Part shown: positions 1 through 8,111 of the stretch, piece after piece | Position numbering within the stretch: the first letter of the stretch is position 1 | How the letters are laid out: each line of letters begins with the position of its first letter | Assembly: GCF_902168435.1 (NCBI RefSeq) | Contig: NZ_LR656166.1 | Span: forward strand, 248,001-312,000 | Length of the DNA stretch: 64,000 nt | Source of the DNA: Bacillus marasmi | GTDB taxonomy: Bacteria; Bacillota; Bacilli; Bacillales; Cytobacillaceae | Reading direction: 5' to 3' | Made by a program: the position numbers and the translations under genes | Notes under the pieces: model-generated | What the model saw: only the letters and a program-made list of their open reading frames with translations | What the model was told of the DNA's origin: nothing | Database searches by the model: none

Positions 1-123
1 AAGTATTATGTATTAAGTGGTTATGGGTTGGAAGTGTATGAACAATTAAAAAGTGAATGGAAAAAGATGACACTCGAATTAAAGTCCTTACTGGAAGGGG
101 ATGACAACATTGAATCTAATTGA
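1..123 (+). CDS. PadR-family transcriptional regulator, C-terminal end (partial)
   Basis: The window opens inside an open frame that ends in TGA at 121-123. The 40 visible residues begin KYYVLSGYGLEVYEQLKSEW, the wing and last helix typical of PadR winged-helix regulators; the second PadR in this window (1746-2075) has KYYSLTEKGEMELNEF at the same place. The last 23 bases overlap the next gene, the usual tight coupling of a PadR repressor to the HAAS-type membrane protein it is co-transcribed with. The DNA-binding helices lie outside the window, so only the family is supported. Confidence 0.75.
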   Translation, partial: KYYVLSGYGLEVYEQLKSEWKKMTLELKSLLEGDDNIESN

Positions 124-1117
124 CACTTATATATATGAAGTCACGAGGAGGCTTCCGGAAAAAAATCGAGAAGATATCGCACTTGAGTTAAAATCTACTA
201 TTGAGGATATGCTGCCTGAAAATTTTAGCGAAGAAGATGTGATGGAGCAGTTAGAAAAGTTAGGAAATCCAGCAGTACTAGCCGCGAGCTATCGAGATAC
301 CCCTAATTATTTAATCGGTCCAAAAGTATATGATGCTTATATTCATACGATTAAACTCATCATTCCGTGGGCAATTTTGTTTACCATTTTAGCTCATGTT
401 GTTGAAAGCATTGTTCTATTTAATGGTGAGCAGTCAATCCTTAATGTGATTATCGAAAGCTTTGCCAACATTATTCCTAGTGTAATCATGACTTTAATTC
501 AGCTTTTCTTTTGGGTTACCATGGTCTTTATCGTTATTGAACGAGTGGGATTATCAAAAACAGACTTACCGCTGACTAAAAATGGGGTGTCGTGGTCACC
601 TAAAGATCTAAAGGATATCGTCATGATTCCTAAGAAGAAAATAATATCTAAATCTGAGATTATATTTGGCTTAATTTGGGTTGTCATATGGGCACTGGTT
701 TATTTTAATGCGGATCGTCTTGTGGGAATATATCATTCTATTAACGGTGATGGGTTGGAGTTTGTCATGCCAATATTTAATCAGAAGGTTCTCCTTTCTT
801 ATTGGCCAATAATCGTAGCATTTATCGTTTTGGAAGTAGCTTTAATTTTGTATAAATTAAAAATTGGAAAATGGACTATGTCAGTGGCTTGGATCAATAC
901 AATTATTCATACTGCGAGCATCATCGTACTATTTGTCATTGCTAGTAATCCAAATTTATATAATCCAGATGTTATTTCTTATTTTGCGGATATCATTGAA
1001 ACAAATGAGGGTTCGGTGAAGAATACCATTACATGGATTTGGTGGAGCATGATTATAACGTTTGTCATTACAATCGCTATTGAAATTTATGACTCGTTTC
1101 GGAAAGCGCGAATGTAG
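101..1117 (+). CDS. HAAS-type signalling-domain membrane protein
   Basis: A 338-residue protein. Residues 1-65 form a charged helical domain (LIDTYIYEVTRRLP, then an ALELKSTIEDML helix and a LGNPAVLAASYR segment) of the HAAS/DUF1700 type found in proteins partnered with PadR regulators. About six hydrophobic membrane segments follow (roughly residues 85-105, 120-145, 185-205, 225-250, 265-285, 310-330). It starts inside the end of the upstream padR-like gene and ends just before a strong terminator, so the two form one operon. The biochemical role is not known; similar pairs are thought to sense envelope conditions. Confidence 0.65.
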   Translation: MTTLNLIDTYIYEVTRRLPEKNREDIALELKSTIEDMLPENFSEEDVMEQLEKLGNPAVLAASYRDTPNYLIGPKVYDAYIHTIKLIIPWAILFTILAHVVESIVLFNGEQSILNVIIESFANIIPSVIMTLIQLFFWVTMVFIVIERVGLSKTDLPLTKNGVSWSPKDLKDIVMIPKKKIISKSEIIFGLIWVVIWALVYFNADRLVGIYHSINGDGLEFVMPIFNQKVLLSYWPIIVAFIVLEVALILYKLKIGKWTMSVAWINTIIHTASIIVLFVIASNPNLYNPDVISYFADIIETNEGSVKNTITWIWWSMIITFVITIAIEIYDSFRKARM

Positions 1118-1144
1118 TTTGTTAATTTTTAGATATGGATATAG

Positions 1145-1180
1145 AAAAGCTGGAATCTTCGTGTTGGATTCCAGCTTTTT
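1145..1180. terminator. Intrinsic terminator after the HAAS gene
   Basis: A 13-bp perfect stem (1145-1157 with 1167-1179, AAAAGCTGGAATC) has a 9-nt loop and T/A tracts on both sides. It can therefore end the rightward HAAS transcript and also the leftward small gene at 1188-1412. Confidence 0.85.
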
Positions 1181-1187
1181 GTCGTAG

Positions 1188-1412
1188 TCAAAGTAGTTTA
1201 TTTTTTTCTAAGGGGTTCTCAAGCTTAATTTGCTCAAGTTCAAGTTGCATTTTTTTAGTTTCAAGAAGATAGTTTTCATGCTTGATCTTTTCAAGTTCCA
1301 ACTGGGATTCTAGCATTTTGAGTTTATATTTGGTCTGTTTTTGAGAATGTGATGTTAAAATTGCAATAATCGGAATGGAAAACACCATTATCACCGCAAT
1401 GACTCCTGCCAT
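1188..1412 (-). CDS. Small membrane protein with coiled-coil tail
   Basis: 74 residues: a single N-terminal membrane helix (about residues 3-20) followed by a highly charged helix rich in Glu, Lys and Leu (residues 27-70) that should form a coiled coil. A ribosome binding site AGAGGTGAGG precedes the ATG. The layout resembles PspB-like or other small envelope-stress proteins, but I cannot assign it to a family. It converges on the HAAS gene and shares its terminator. Confidence 0.6.
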   Translation of the reverse strand: MAGVIAVIMVFSIPIIAILTSHSQKQTKYKLKMLESQLELEKIKHENYLLETKKMQLELEQIKLENPLEKNKLL

Positions 1413-1578
1413 AAAATCCTCACCTCTTTACGTTTTCTATAGTATAATCGTCAACATTTTACTTTGTTTGTTTGCATTTCCTATATATTAATCATAACAA
1501 ATTTACACGTTAAGGTGGACAGGATTTATGGAAAATGTAAGGCTGCTCCAAAATCGAATTGTAACACGTGAATTTGTT

Positions 1579-1625
1579 GTGAAACATTATTGTGAAACAA
1601 GAAAATTCGGGTGGTGCCAGGCACC
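1579..1625 (+). repeat. Dispersed GTGAAACA/GGCACC repeat, copy 1
   Basis: First of about ten copies. Layout: GTGAAACA, 4-6 variable bases, a second GTGAAACA followed by AGAAAATTCGGG, then the near-palindrome GGTGCCAGGCACC. This copy lies about 120 bp upstream of a padR gene. All copies in the window run in the same (+) direction. Confidence 0.85.
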
Positions 1626-1637
1626 TTTTTTAATTAC

Positions 1638-1724
1638 CTTGTATTACATGATAGCTTGGTTTATATTATTAGTATATCTTGTATTGCAAGGTATTTCTTT
1701 TGTAGATATGTCTTGCAATACAAG
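1638..1724. promoter_or_regulatory. Candidate PadR operator cluster
   Basis: Three related sites precede the padR gene: CTTGTATTACATG (1638-1650), CTTGTATTGCAAG (about 1678-1690) and its inverse CTTGCAATACAAG (about 1712-1724). The second and third are exact inverted copies of each other and each is nearly palindromic (CTTG-N5-CAAG). This is what one expects of an autoregulated PadR promoter, but the promoter elements themselves are not clear. Confidence 0.5.
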
Positions 1725-1745
1725 GTATTGAGAGGAGTAGAATTT

Positions 1746-2075
1746 ATGGCAGATACGACTCAGATGCTAAAAGGGATTTTAGACGGTTGCCTTTTAGCCA
1801 TTATTAAAGATGGTGAAATTTATGGCTACGAATTAGCTGCTAAATTAGAATCCTATGGATTTCAATCCTTCAGTGAAGGCACAATCTACCCACTATTGCT
1901 TCGGATGCAAAAGGAAGGTTTAGTCAGTACAACTCTAAGAAAATCAACAGCAGGTCCAAAGAGAAAATACTACTCACTAACCGAAAAAGGGGAAATGGAG
2001 CTAAATGAATTTATCGAGCGCTGGCAACACGTAAGCGGAGCTGTAAATAACGTCTTAACCAAGAAGGAGTTGTAA
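1746..2075 (+). CDS. PadR-family transcriptional regulator
   Basis: 109 residues from ATG 1746, chosen because GAGAGGAG lies just upstream; the open frame extends further 5' but only through repeat and operator DNA. Residues 10-85 form the PadR winged helix: LDGCLLAIIKDGEIYGYEL, then EGTIYPLLLRMQKEGLV, then KRKYYSLTEKG. The protein probably represses its own operon, with the HAAS-type protein 5 bp downstream, through the inverted repeats at 1678-1724. Effector unknown. Confidence 0.85.
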   Translation: MADTTQMLKGILDGCLLAIIKDGEIYGYELAAKLESYGFQSFSEGTIYPLLLRMQKEGLVSTTLRKSTAGPKRKYYSLTEKGEMELNEFIERWQHVSGAVNNVLTKKEL

Positions 2076-2080
2076 GAAAT

Positions 2081-2854
2081 ATGCTTTCAAAGGAATCAGA
2101 ACAATTTTTAGTTGAACTACGTCTTTACTTAATATCAAAAGGAAAAAATGATCAAGAGATTAATGAGATAACGGAGGAACTCGAGGTACATCTAATTGAA
2201 GCTGAAGCAGCAGGAAAAGATATTACCCATATCATTGGTGAAAGTCCTAAGCAATATATGAAAAGTATTGGTCGTTCTATGGAAACCGATTCACGACAAA
2301 TATTTGTTTTAGTCCCGATGATGATTCTTCTATTAGCTTCATATTTTAGCATAGGACCAGCGATTGAAGGGAAGTTTTCTTTGTCAAAAGAAATTCTAAT
2401 GATCGCAATATTAGCAGGACTTATAGGAATAGTCATATACAGCTTTTTATTATTTAAAGTGGTACCAAAAGTATTTCAATCAAAATGGATGTATTTCCTT
2501 GTCTTCGGGGCGATGCTTCTCGTTACAGGATTCAGTGTAGCCATTTTATTTTGGTTCAATAAGCAAGGTTTTGAGCCGACATTTGTCGCAACAAGCCTTC
2601 AAAATAATTTGATTGTCTTAGGCTGTATCATCATATTTATTGTATCAGCCATCTACACAAAAACGTGGATTACGATTATTATTCCGATATTGACATCATT
2701 TGGTCCGCTAGCAAATCGATTTTTGCCTGAAGAAATAAACAACAATCCAACCTATATTATATTTACCATTCTAATATTATTGGTACTAGGAGCAGGTGGC
2801 AGCCTGATGTACTATAAAAAACGAAAAACAGGTGGACTAAAAGATAATCTATAA
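2081..2854 (+). CDS. HAAS-type signalling-domain membrane protein
   Basis: 257 residues. Residues 1-65 form the helical HAAS/DUF1700-like domain (FLVELRLYLISKGK, EINEITEELEVHLIEAE, SPKQYMKSIGRSM). The rest is about six membrane segments ending in a Lys/Arg-rich tail. AAGGAG lies within the last codons of the upstream padR gene, so translation is coupled. This is the second PadR-HAAS pair in 3 kb, with little sequence identity to the first in its membrane part. Molecular function unknown. Confidence 0.65.
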   Translation: MLSKESEQFLVELRLYLISKGKNDQEINEITEELEVHLIEAEAAGKDITHIIGESPKQYMKSIGRSMETDSRQIFVLVPMMILLLASYFSIGPAIEGKFSLSKEILMIAILAGLIGIVIYSFLLFKVVPKVFQSKWMYFLVFGAMLLVTGFSVAILFWFNKQGFEPTFVATSLQNNLIVLGCIIIFIVSAIYTKTWITIIIPILTSFGPLANRFLPEEINNNPTYIIFTILILLVLGAGGSLMYYKKRKTGGLKDNL

Positions 2855-2910
2855 CCACAAAAAGAAAACTGGTATGGCGCCAAAGGTCATACCAGTTTTT
2901 CTTTTGTGGT
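2854..2910. terminator. Strong bidirectional terminator
   Basis: A long stem (about 2854-2876 with 2888-2910, ACCACAAAAAGAAAACTGG paired with its inverse) has internal A- and T-rich tracts. It sits just after the stop codon of the HAAS gene. Confidence 0.85.
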
Positions 2911-2942
2911 AGCTCACTGCATAACAATTTGCGCATTGCGTT

Positions 2943-2989
2943 GTGAAACACCACCGTGAAACAAGAAAATTCGGGGCGTGACAGGCACC
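2943..2989 (+). repeat. Dispersed GTGAAACA/GGCACC repeat, copy 2
   Basis: GTGAAACACCACC, then GTGAAACAAGAAAATTCGGG and GCGTGACAGGCACC. The last base of the copy is the first base of the complementary stop codon of the diguanylate cyclase gene (2989-2991), so the repeat abuts that reading frame exactly. Confidence 0.85.
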
Positions 2990-4065
2990 TAGTTGTATAT
3001 TGCAAAGGTGTTTTTTCCTTTTATTTTAGCTTGGTACATGGCGATATCGGCATTTTTAATGAGTGTATCAACATCATTACCGCCTTCACCATAAAAGGCA
3101 ATGCCGATACTAGTTGAAACGCATATTGTCTGGTTATGGATTGTAAATGGTTTGTTTATATCCTCGATGATTCGCTTTGCAATGGCGATTGCCTTATTTT
3201 CATCGACATTCGGTAAAAATGCTATAAATTCATCTCCTCCTAGTCTTGAAAAGGTATCATTTGATCTAAAACACGATGATATGCGATTTCCGACCTCTAT
3301 TAACATTGAGTCTCCAATTTCATGACCATAAGAATCATTCACTGCCTTGAATCCATCTAAATCAAAAAACATAATGGCGGCATTATTTAACATCGAAACT
3401 GAGTTTTTGAAATTTTCCTTAAAATACCTTCGATTAGTTAGATTTGTAAGTGAATCCCTATACGCTAAGTCTTTCAGGAGTTTCTCGTTCAGTTTTCTTC
3501 CGGAATTATCCAAGACGGAACCTAAAATTTGTGGCTTCCCATTGCAATTGATAACGGTACCATAAATTTCGACATCAATGATACTATGATCTTTTTTTAC
3601 ACCCCTAATCTCTAAAGGTGTAGATTGTAGTTCTCCGCTAAGTTTGCGTCTCAATGAATCCTGTGCTGTTGGTAAATCCTCAGGATGCACGAAATCAAAG
3701 ATAGACTTACCGATAAGTTCATCGCTCGCATATCCTGACATTTCTAAAAACCTTTGATTGGTATAGGTTATTTTCCCATCGTCAATAGTATAGATGCCAA
3801 TCAATGAATCCTCAGCTAATATCCTATATTTTTTCTCTGCGTTTTGTATCGTTTTCTTTTGTTTTGTAACAATGTAGGTGAAGGGGGTCATTATTATAAT
3901 AAATACAATAATATCAACCAGCTCTTCATTAATATCTCCGCTCCAAAACCAGTGGATTAATTTTTGAAATACGATCATCTCAACAAGTTTGAGAGTTAGA
4001 ACTCCGATAATGTTAATAAAAATCATAGAGTTCCAGCGAGAGTATTTCTTTTTCCAAAAATCCAT
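2989..4065 (-). CDS. Membrane-anchored PAS-GGDEF diguanylate cyclase
   Basis: 358 residues from the ATG at 4065, chosen because AAGGAGGT lies 6 bp upstream; a longer GTG-started frame would have this Shine-Dalgarno inside it. Two membrane helices (about residues 10-32 and 45-63) precede a PAS domain (about 75-190, with the SLIGIYTIDDGKI and GYASDELIGKSIFDFVHPED segments). A GGDEF domain follows with an intact GGDEF active-site motif and an RxxD (RSND) product-inhibition site five residues before it. It should make cyclic di-GMP from two GTP. It stands alone between two terminator/repeat regions. Confidence 0.92.
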   Translation of the reverse strand: MDFWKKKYSRWNSMIFINIIGVLTLKLVEMIVFQKLIHWFWSGDINEELVDIIVFIIIMTPFTYIVTKQKKTIQNAEKKYRILAEDSLIGIYTIDDGKITYTNQRFLEMSGYASDELIGKSIFDFVHPEDLPTAQDSLRRKLSGELQSTPLEIRGVKKDHSIIDVEIYGTVINCNGKPQILGSVLDNSGRKLNEKLLKDLAYRDSLTNLTNRRYFKENFKNSVSMLNNAAIMFFDLDGFKAVNDSYGHEIGDSMLIEVGNRISSCFRSNDTFSRLGGDEFIAFLPNVDENKAIAIAKRIIEDINKPFTIHNQTICVSTSIGIAFYGEGGNDVDTLIKNADIAMYQAKIKGKNTFAIYN

Positions 4066-4298
4066 CAAATACCTCCTTAGCACCCGGAGTTATTTCGAGA
4101 TAATAGTTACCTTAATAGTAATGAATATTATCGCAAATACAATAGTAAATTTATGACATTTTTTACGCAATTCTATCTATCTATTTAATTCACCAATGCA
4201 ATCATATCGAGATGTTCTTCCAAACATATGGTAATAGCCGTATGGCTTAAGACCAAACAGCTATTAATGAAACATTCTTTTTGGAAAAATAAATATTA

Positions 4299-4628
4299 CT
4301 AAACTAACCATCTAAACGGAAAAAATAAGAAAGCATCATCAATATTTTTGATGCTAAAGTACCAAATTATCCCTCCAATAGCGATAAACGGGATGTTATT
4401 CCAATATCTTTTTACCCAGCCAAATGAATGCGCAATTGCCAACGCAAAAAGCATAAATGGAAAAACCAACAAGTAAAGCCCAATCGACCAACTACCAAGA
4501 AAGCTAAGAATATACATAATTATTCCTGCCAACCAATACTTCTTCGGATCGTTCTTAAAAAAAGCAGCACATATAAATACAAGTATGATTCCTATTAGCA
4601 AGAAACCATAAACCATAAGAATGTACAT
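4299..4628 (-). CDS. Hypothetical four-helix membrane protein
   Basis: 109 residues, almost entirely hydrophobic, with about four membrane segments (residues 3-23, 31-48, 50-70, 80-95). AAGGAGA lies well placed before the ATG. No family recognised. It is monocistronic, and the 323-bp AT-rich gap upstream separates it from a divergent gene. Confidence 0.6.
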   Translation of the reverse strand: MYILMVYGFLLIGIILVFICAAFFKNDPKKYWLAGIIMYILSFLGSWSIGLYLLVFPFMLFALAIAHSFGWVKRYWNNIPFIAIGGIIWYFSIKNIDDAFLFFPFRWLV

Positions 4629-4819
4629 AAAGCTGTTCTCCTTTATCTAATGTTCCAGTTATTTTTATACTACTCCTAATGGAGGTAATATATATAACTA
4701 TTATAAACAATATTTTCTCATGCAGAAGGATTTAGTAACTTTAAGCAGCCACATGTGTTCTGTAATTATCTATATTGGAAAAATTTTTATGTATTGTAAA
4801 AAAATAATTTGCAAATTTT

Positions 4820-4849
4820 TATTCTAAATATTTAAAATTTTGATATAAT
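4820..4849 (+). promoter_or_regulatory. Candidate extended -10 promoter
   Basis: TGATATAAT at 4841-4849 is a perfect extended -10 (TGnTATAAT) in an AT-rich stretch, with no good -35 hexamer. It would give a leader of about 120 bp to the gene at 4976. The rest of the 4629-4951 gap shows nothing else recognisable. Confidence 0.4.
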
Positions 4850-4975
4850 TAATTCGAACTTGATAGATGCAAACTTATAATACGTTTTTCCTAATTACAG
4901 TTGTCTGGGGTATGTCGTTTTTGAAAAAGGGGTATATGGGGTTATTTTACATTGAACAAAGGGGAGACGGGAGAA

Positions 4976-5299
4976 ATGTATGTTAGTAGTTGGATCAGAG
5001 CGTATATGTCAAGAAGTATGAAAAATGAAGAATTCCTAATTCGGGTTGCGAATGTCGTAGAGCAACAACTTAAAGAATGGGATGAAAATTATGAAGTTTA
5101 TGTTTTGAAACTTAAAGACTATGAATTTAATGTTAAAAATGGTGATTGTTATTATGATGTAATGATTTCTGAGGAAGAACTCGATTCTCTACAAAAGCAG
5201 GCGCCATTTTCGCTGGACATTAAACTATGGAAAGATCTAGAACAAAAAGGGGTAGAGATTATTAAGGGTGATAGTAGTTATTTAGACTCAATCCTTTAA
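4976..5299 (+). CDS. Hypothetical cytoplasmic protein
   Basis: 107 residues from ATG 4976. The frame opens at TTG 4952, but AAAGGGGAGA lies 8 bp before the ATG, which fits better. It is acidic and soluble, with no membrane segment; the C-terminal half has several Lys/Asp/Leu-rich helices. I do not recognise a family. It precedes spoVG by 76 bp on the same strand, which may mean co-transcription, though nothing else links them. Confidence 0.6.
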   Translation: MYVSSWIRAYMSRSMKNEEFLIRVANVVEQQLKEWDENYEVYVLKLKDYEFNVKNGDCYYDVMISEEELDSLQKQAPFSLDIKLWKDLEQKGVEIIKGDSSYLDSIL

Positions 5300-5375
5300 T
5301 AACTTCATTTCATCACTTCTCTAGCTAGTTAATTATTTTGGTAATTATTCTATATAATATAAAGGGGCGAGCATG

Positions 5376-5672
5376 ATGGAAGTGACAGATGTTAGATTAC
5401 ACCGGGTTAACACAGATGGACGTATGAGAGCAATCGCTTCAATTACGTTAGACAATGAATTCGTAGTTCATGATATCCGTGTAATTGATGGAAATGAAGG
5501 TTTATTTGTAGCGATGCCAAGCAAGCGAACAAAAGATGGCGAGTTCCGTGATGTATGCCATCCAATTAATTCAATGGTTCGAGGCAAAATTCAAGAGGCC
5601 GTTTTGGGAGAATACCATCGCCTTGGAGAATTAGAAAGTCAAGTTGAGGAAGCTGGAGCTGGCGTATTTTAA
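5376..5672 (+). CDS. spoVG: Septation/sporulation regulator SpoVG
   Basis: 98 residues starting [17 protein letters not shown], followed by [37 protein letters not shown] and AVLGEYHRL, all hallmarks of SpoVG. The family is a small dimeric nucleic-acid-binding regulator of septation, sporulation and secondary functions. The second of two adjacent ATGs is chosen because it gives the conserved MEVTDVR start. In B. subtilis spoVG lies between yabJ and glmU; neither is here, so this may be an extra copy or a moved gene. A terminator follows at 5727. Confidence 0.93.
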   Translation: MEVTDVRLHRVNTDGRMRAIASITLDNEFVVHDIRVIDGNEGLFVAMPSKRTKDGEFRDVCHPINSMVRGKIQEAVLGEYHRLGELESQVEEAGAGVF

Positions 5673-5726
5673 TAGTTTTATATATGAAAATAGTTTTATA
5701 TATGAAAAAATAGAGATATGGAATGG

Positions 5727-5757
5727 ACGGGTGTAGCGAAGTGCTGCGCCTGTTTTG
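5727..5757 (+). terminator. Probable terminator after spoVG
   Basis: An 11-bp stem with some G-U pairs (ACGGGTGTAGC with GCTGCGCCTGT), a 5-nt loop and a short T run. Just upstream (5671-5706) is an 18-bp direct duplication containing TTTTATATATGAAAA. Confidence 0.6.
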
Positions 5758-5813
5758 CTATGCGCAAAAGAAAATTGCAAAAGCTGTCTTTTAAAGAATA
5801 TTCATTCGAGCGT

Positions 5814-5860
5814 TGTGAAACATCAATGTGAAACAAGAAATTCGGGCGGTGACAGGCACC
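5814..5860 (+). repeat. Dispersed GTGAAACA/GGCACC repeat, copy 3
   Basis: GTGAAACATCAAT, then GTGAAACAAGAAATTCGGG (one A shorter than the consensus), then GGTGACAGGCACC. It lies 58 bp upstream of the cwlJ start. Confidence 0.85.
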
Positions 5861-5918
5861 CTATAGAGTTAGACATCAATTTCGGTATTTGTTCATACGA
5901 TATATTTGGGGTGAGAAA

Positions 5919-6362
5919 ATGCCGAGAGTAAATTACCGAAGCTCAGATATTGATTTGATGGCGAGGATGATGAGAGCAGAAGCAGAAGGTGAAGGAAAAC
6001 AGGGGATGTTGTATGTTGGAAATGTCATTGTGAATCGTGTAAAAGCAAATTGTTCAGACTTTAAAAATGTAAGAACTGTTCCCCAAGTAATTTTTCAAGT
6101 GCAAGGAGGAAATTATTCTTTTGAAGCTGTGCAAAAGGGAAATGTATTTTACCAAAGAGCGAGAAGTGCTGAAAAAAGATTGGCAAAGCAGAATCTCGAT
6201 TATTGGAGACAACATCCAGGGAAATTTGCCCTTTGGTATTTTAATCCATATGCACCATGTCCTCCAACATGGTATGGTCAAATTTTAACAGGTAAGTTTA
6301 AAAATCATTGTTATTATGAACCAAAAGCCGGAACATGTGATAGTGTTTATAGTGGAGGATAG
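5919..6362 (+). CDS. cwlJ: Spore cortex-lytic enzyme CwlJ (SleB-family hydrolase)
   Basis: 147 residues from ATG 5919 (GGGGTGAG upstream); the frame opens 30 bp earlier without a better site. DIDLMARMMRAEAEGEGKQG, then VGNVIVNRVKANCSDFKN and FALWYFNPYAPCP, match CwlJ over its whole length (about 142 residues in B. subtilis). The glutamate in the RAEAEGE segment is the likely catalytic residue. CwlJ helps degrade the spore cortex during germination and has no signal peptide, consistent with assembly in the spore coat. It is often co-encoded with GerQ; no gerQ is seen here. Confidence 0.92.
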   Translation: MPRVNYRSSDIDLMARMMRAEAEGEGKQGMLYVGNVIVNRVKANCSDFKNVRTVPQVIFQVQGGNYSFEAVQKGNVFYQRARSAEKRLAKQNLDYWRQHPGKFALWYFNPYAPCPPTWYGQILTGKFKNHCYYEPKAGTCDSVYSGG

Positions 6363-6408
6363 CAAATCAAATTGGCACGAAAAGCCACGCCAATCCATAA
6401 ATATTTAC

Positions 6409-6454
6409 GTGAAACAACACGTGAAACAAGAAAATTCGGGCGGTGACAGGCACC
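6409..6454 (+). repeat. Dispersed GTGAAACA/GGCACC repeat, copy 4
   Basis: GTGAAACAACAC, then GTGAAACAAGAAAATTCGGG and GGTGACAGGCACC. It lies between the converging cwlJ and enoyl-CoA hydratase genes, 26 bp from the stop codon of the latter. Confidence 0.85.
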
Positions 6455-6480
6455 TCCCGAGTTTTTTTATCTGCTTTAAA

Positions 6481-7287
6481 TTATTTAAACAATTTTTCAC
6501 TATTTTTCACATAGTCTGCTTCACGTTTTTCCAGAAAGGCTGAAATTCCTTCTTTACCCTCGGCGCTGCTCGCTCTTTCTGCAATCAGTAATGACTCCAT
6601 ACTCATTTGCGATTCAAGGGTTTCCTGAAGAGAGTGTAGGAATAGCCTTTTCGTTACTCCGTAGGCATTCTTTGGTCCGTTTGCTAGTTTAGTAGCTAAA
6701 TCAATAACAAATGGCTTTAGTTTTTCGCTCGGTAATACATCATTAACGAGTCCCCATTCTTTTGCCTCGTTCGCAGCCAATACTCGATTCGTATACAATA
6801 ATTCAAATGCACGTCGCATGCCGATAAGACGTGGCAAGAAATAACTTCCCGATCCGTCAGGTGTTAATCCAATATTATTGTAAGCGGTAACAAATTTTGC
6901 ATTCTCTGAGGAATAAACAAGATCACATGCGCATGCCAGACTCATTCCTCCTCCGGCAGCCACACCATTAACTGCTGCAATAATTGGTTTATTCATTCTC
7001 GCAAAAAGAGATACTGCCTGATGGAAATAGCCTGTAACAATTTTAAGATGTGCACCAACTTCATCGCCATGACTCGCAAAACTCTTTAAATCCCCGCCAA
7101 CTGAAAATTTGTTTCCAGCCCCTGTTAGTACTACTGCTCTGACTTTTTCATTTTCTGAACAAAAAACGGCAGCTTTCATTAATTGCTTTGCCATCTGATA
7201 ATCTAGTGAATTACCGGCTTCAGGGCGGTTTAATGTAATGATTGCTACATGATTTTCGATTGTTAGTTGAACATAATTATTTTCCAT
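6481..7287 (-). CDS. Enoyl-CoA hydratase/isomerase family protein (PaaG-like)
   Basis: 268 residues of the crotonase fold. The CoA-binding and oxyanion-hole segments are visible: LTGAGNKFSVGGDLKSF (about residues 54-70) and AAVNGVAAGGGMSLACACD (about 104-122), then the PDGSGSYFLPRLIG segment that holds the usual catalytic acid region. It resembles PaaG-type hydratase/isomerases more than short-chain crotonases, because an Asp (TPDGSG) stands where many hydratases have Glu. It is monocistronic with AAGGAGG before the ATG. Substrate not predictable from context. Confidence 0.85.
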   Translation of the reverse strand: MENNYVQLTIENHVAIITLNRPEAGNSLDYQMAKQLMKAAVFCSENEKVRAVVLTGAGNKFSVGGDLKSFASHGDEVGAHLKIVTGYFHQAVSLFARMNKPIIAAVNGVAAGGGMSLACACDLVYSSENAKFVTAYNNIGLTPDGSGSYFLPRLIGMRRAFELLYTNRVLAANEAKEWGLVNDVLPSEKLKPFVIDLATKLANGPKNAYGVTKRLFLHSLQETLESQMSMESLLIAERASSAEGKEGISAFLEKREADYVKNSEKLFK

Positions 7288-7420
7288 GCTGTTGCCTCCT
7301 TAAAATGTCTAATCATTAATTACAATTCTAATAAAACAAATCTAGTCTATTAATATGTAATTTCTTTTATTTTATCAGAAAATTAAAAACTTTCAAACAA
7401 AAACATGGATTGATTTTTTG

Positions 7421-8090
7421 GAGGACACAGAATGCCTTATTTGATCAAAATTTCTAATATCCGCAATTAAGAGGACCCCACAGCCCTTATTTTGATAAAA
7501 TAAACACTCGTTGCTGTTTAAACTGAAGAATAGAGGCTCCTGTGTCCGTAAAACATCGAAACCCAACAAAATTAGGGTAAATAGCGGAACGGTTGTCCGC
7601 TAAAAATCAGAGCCACCGTCGATCCAGCTAGAGTGTTTTGTTAGCGGACATAGAATACCTTATTTAATCAGAATGTCTAATTTCCGCAATTAAGAGAACA
7701 CCACAGCCCTTATTTTGCAAAAATAAACACTCTTTGCTGTGTAAACAGGAGAATAGAGGCTTCTGTGTCCGCAAAACATCGAAACCCAACAAAATTAGGG
7801 TAAACAGTGGAACCATTGTCCGCTAAAAATCAGAGCCACCGTCGGTCCGGCTAGAGTGTATTGTTAGCGGACACAGAATGCCTTATTTGATCAAAATTTC
7901 TAATATCCGCAATTAAGAGGACCCCACAGCCCTTATTTTGATAAAATAAACACTTTTTGCTGTTTAAACTGGAGAATAGAGGCTTCTGTGTCCGCAAAAC
8001 ATCGCAACCCAACAAAATGAGGACAAATAGCGGAACGAATGTCCGCAAAAAAATCAGATTCACCCTTCGCGCCAGCATGAGGATGTAGTG
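7421..8090. repeat. Three tandem 223-bp GCGGACA-type units
   Basis: Three head-to-tail units begin at 7421, 7644 and 7867 with GAGGACACAG or GCGGACAYAG, followed by AATRCCTTATTT. Each contains a TGTCCG-type inverse match about 110 bp in and a TGTCCGC about 180 bp in. The period is 223 bp both times. The third unit decays at its 3' end and matches unit 1 better than unit 2 in its first half. No convincing gene lies in 7288-8111; the short frames there are chance. Confidence 0.85.
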
Positions 8091-8111
8091 TCAGCAAAAA
8101 TACCAGAATGG

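Noticed and set aside
1528-1731. Open frame across repeat copy 1 and the operator region
   Set aside because: It runs through non-coding repeat and operator DNA, shows no protein pattern, and the padR start at 1746 has a proper ribosome site.
5338-5358. TATAAT just before spoVG as its promoter
   Set aside because: Transcription from it would start inside the ribosome binding site, and no suitable -35 is present.
7421-8090. Tandem array considered as a CRISPR array
   Set aside because: The repeating unit is 223 bp with no short repeat plus unique spacer pattern, and no cas genes are present.
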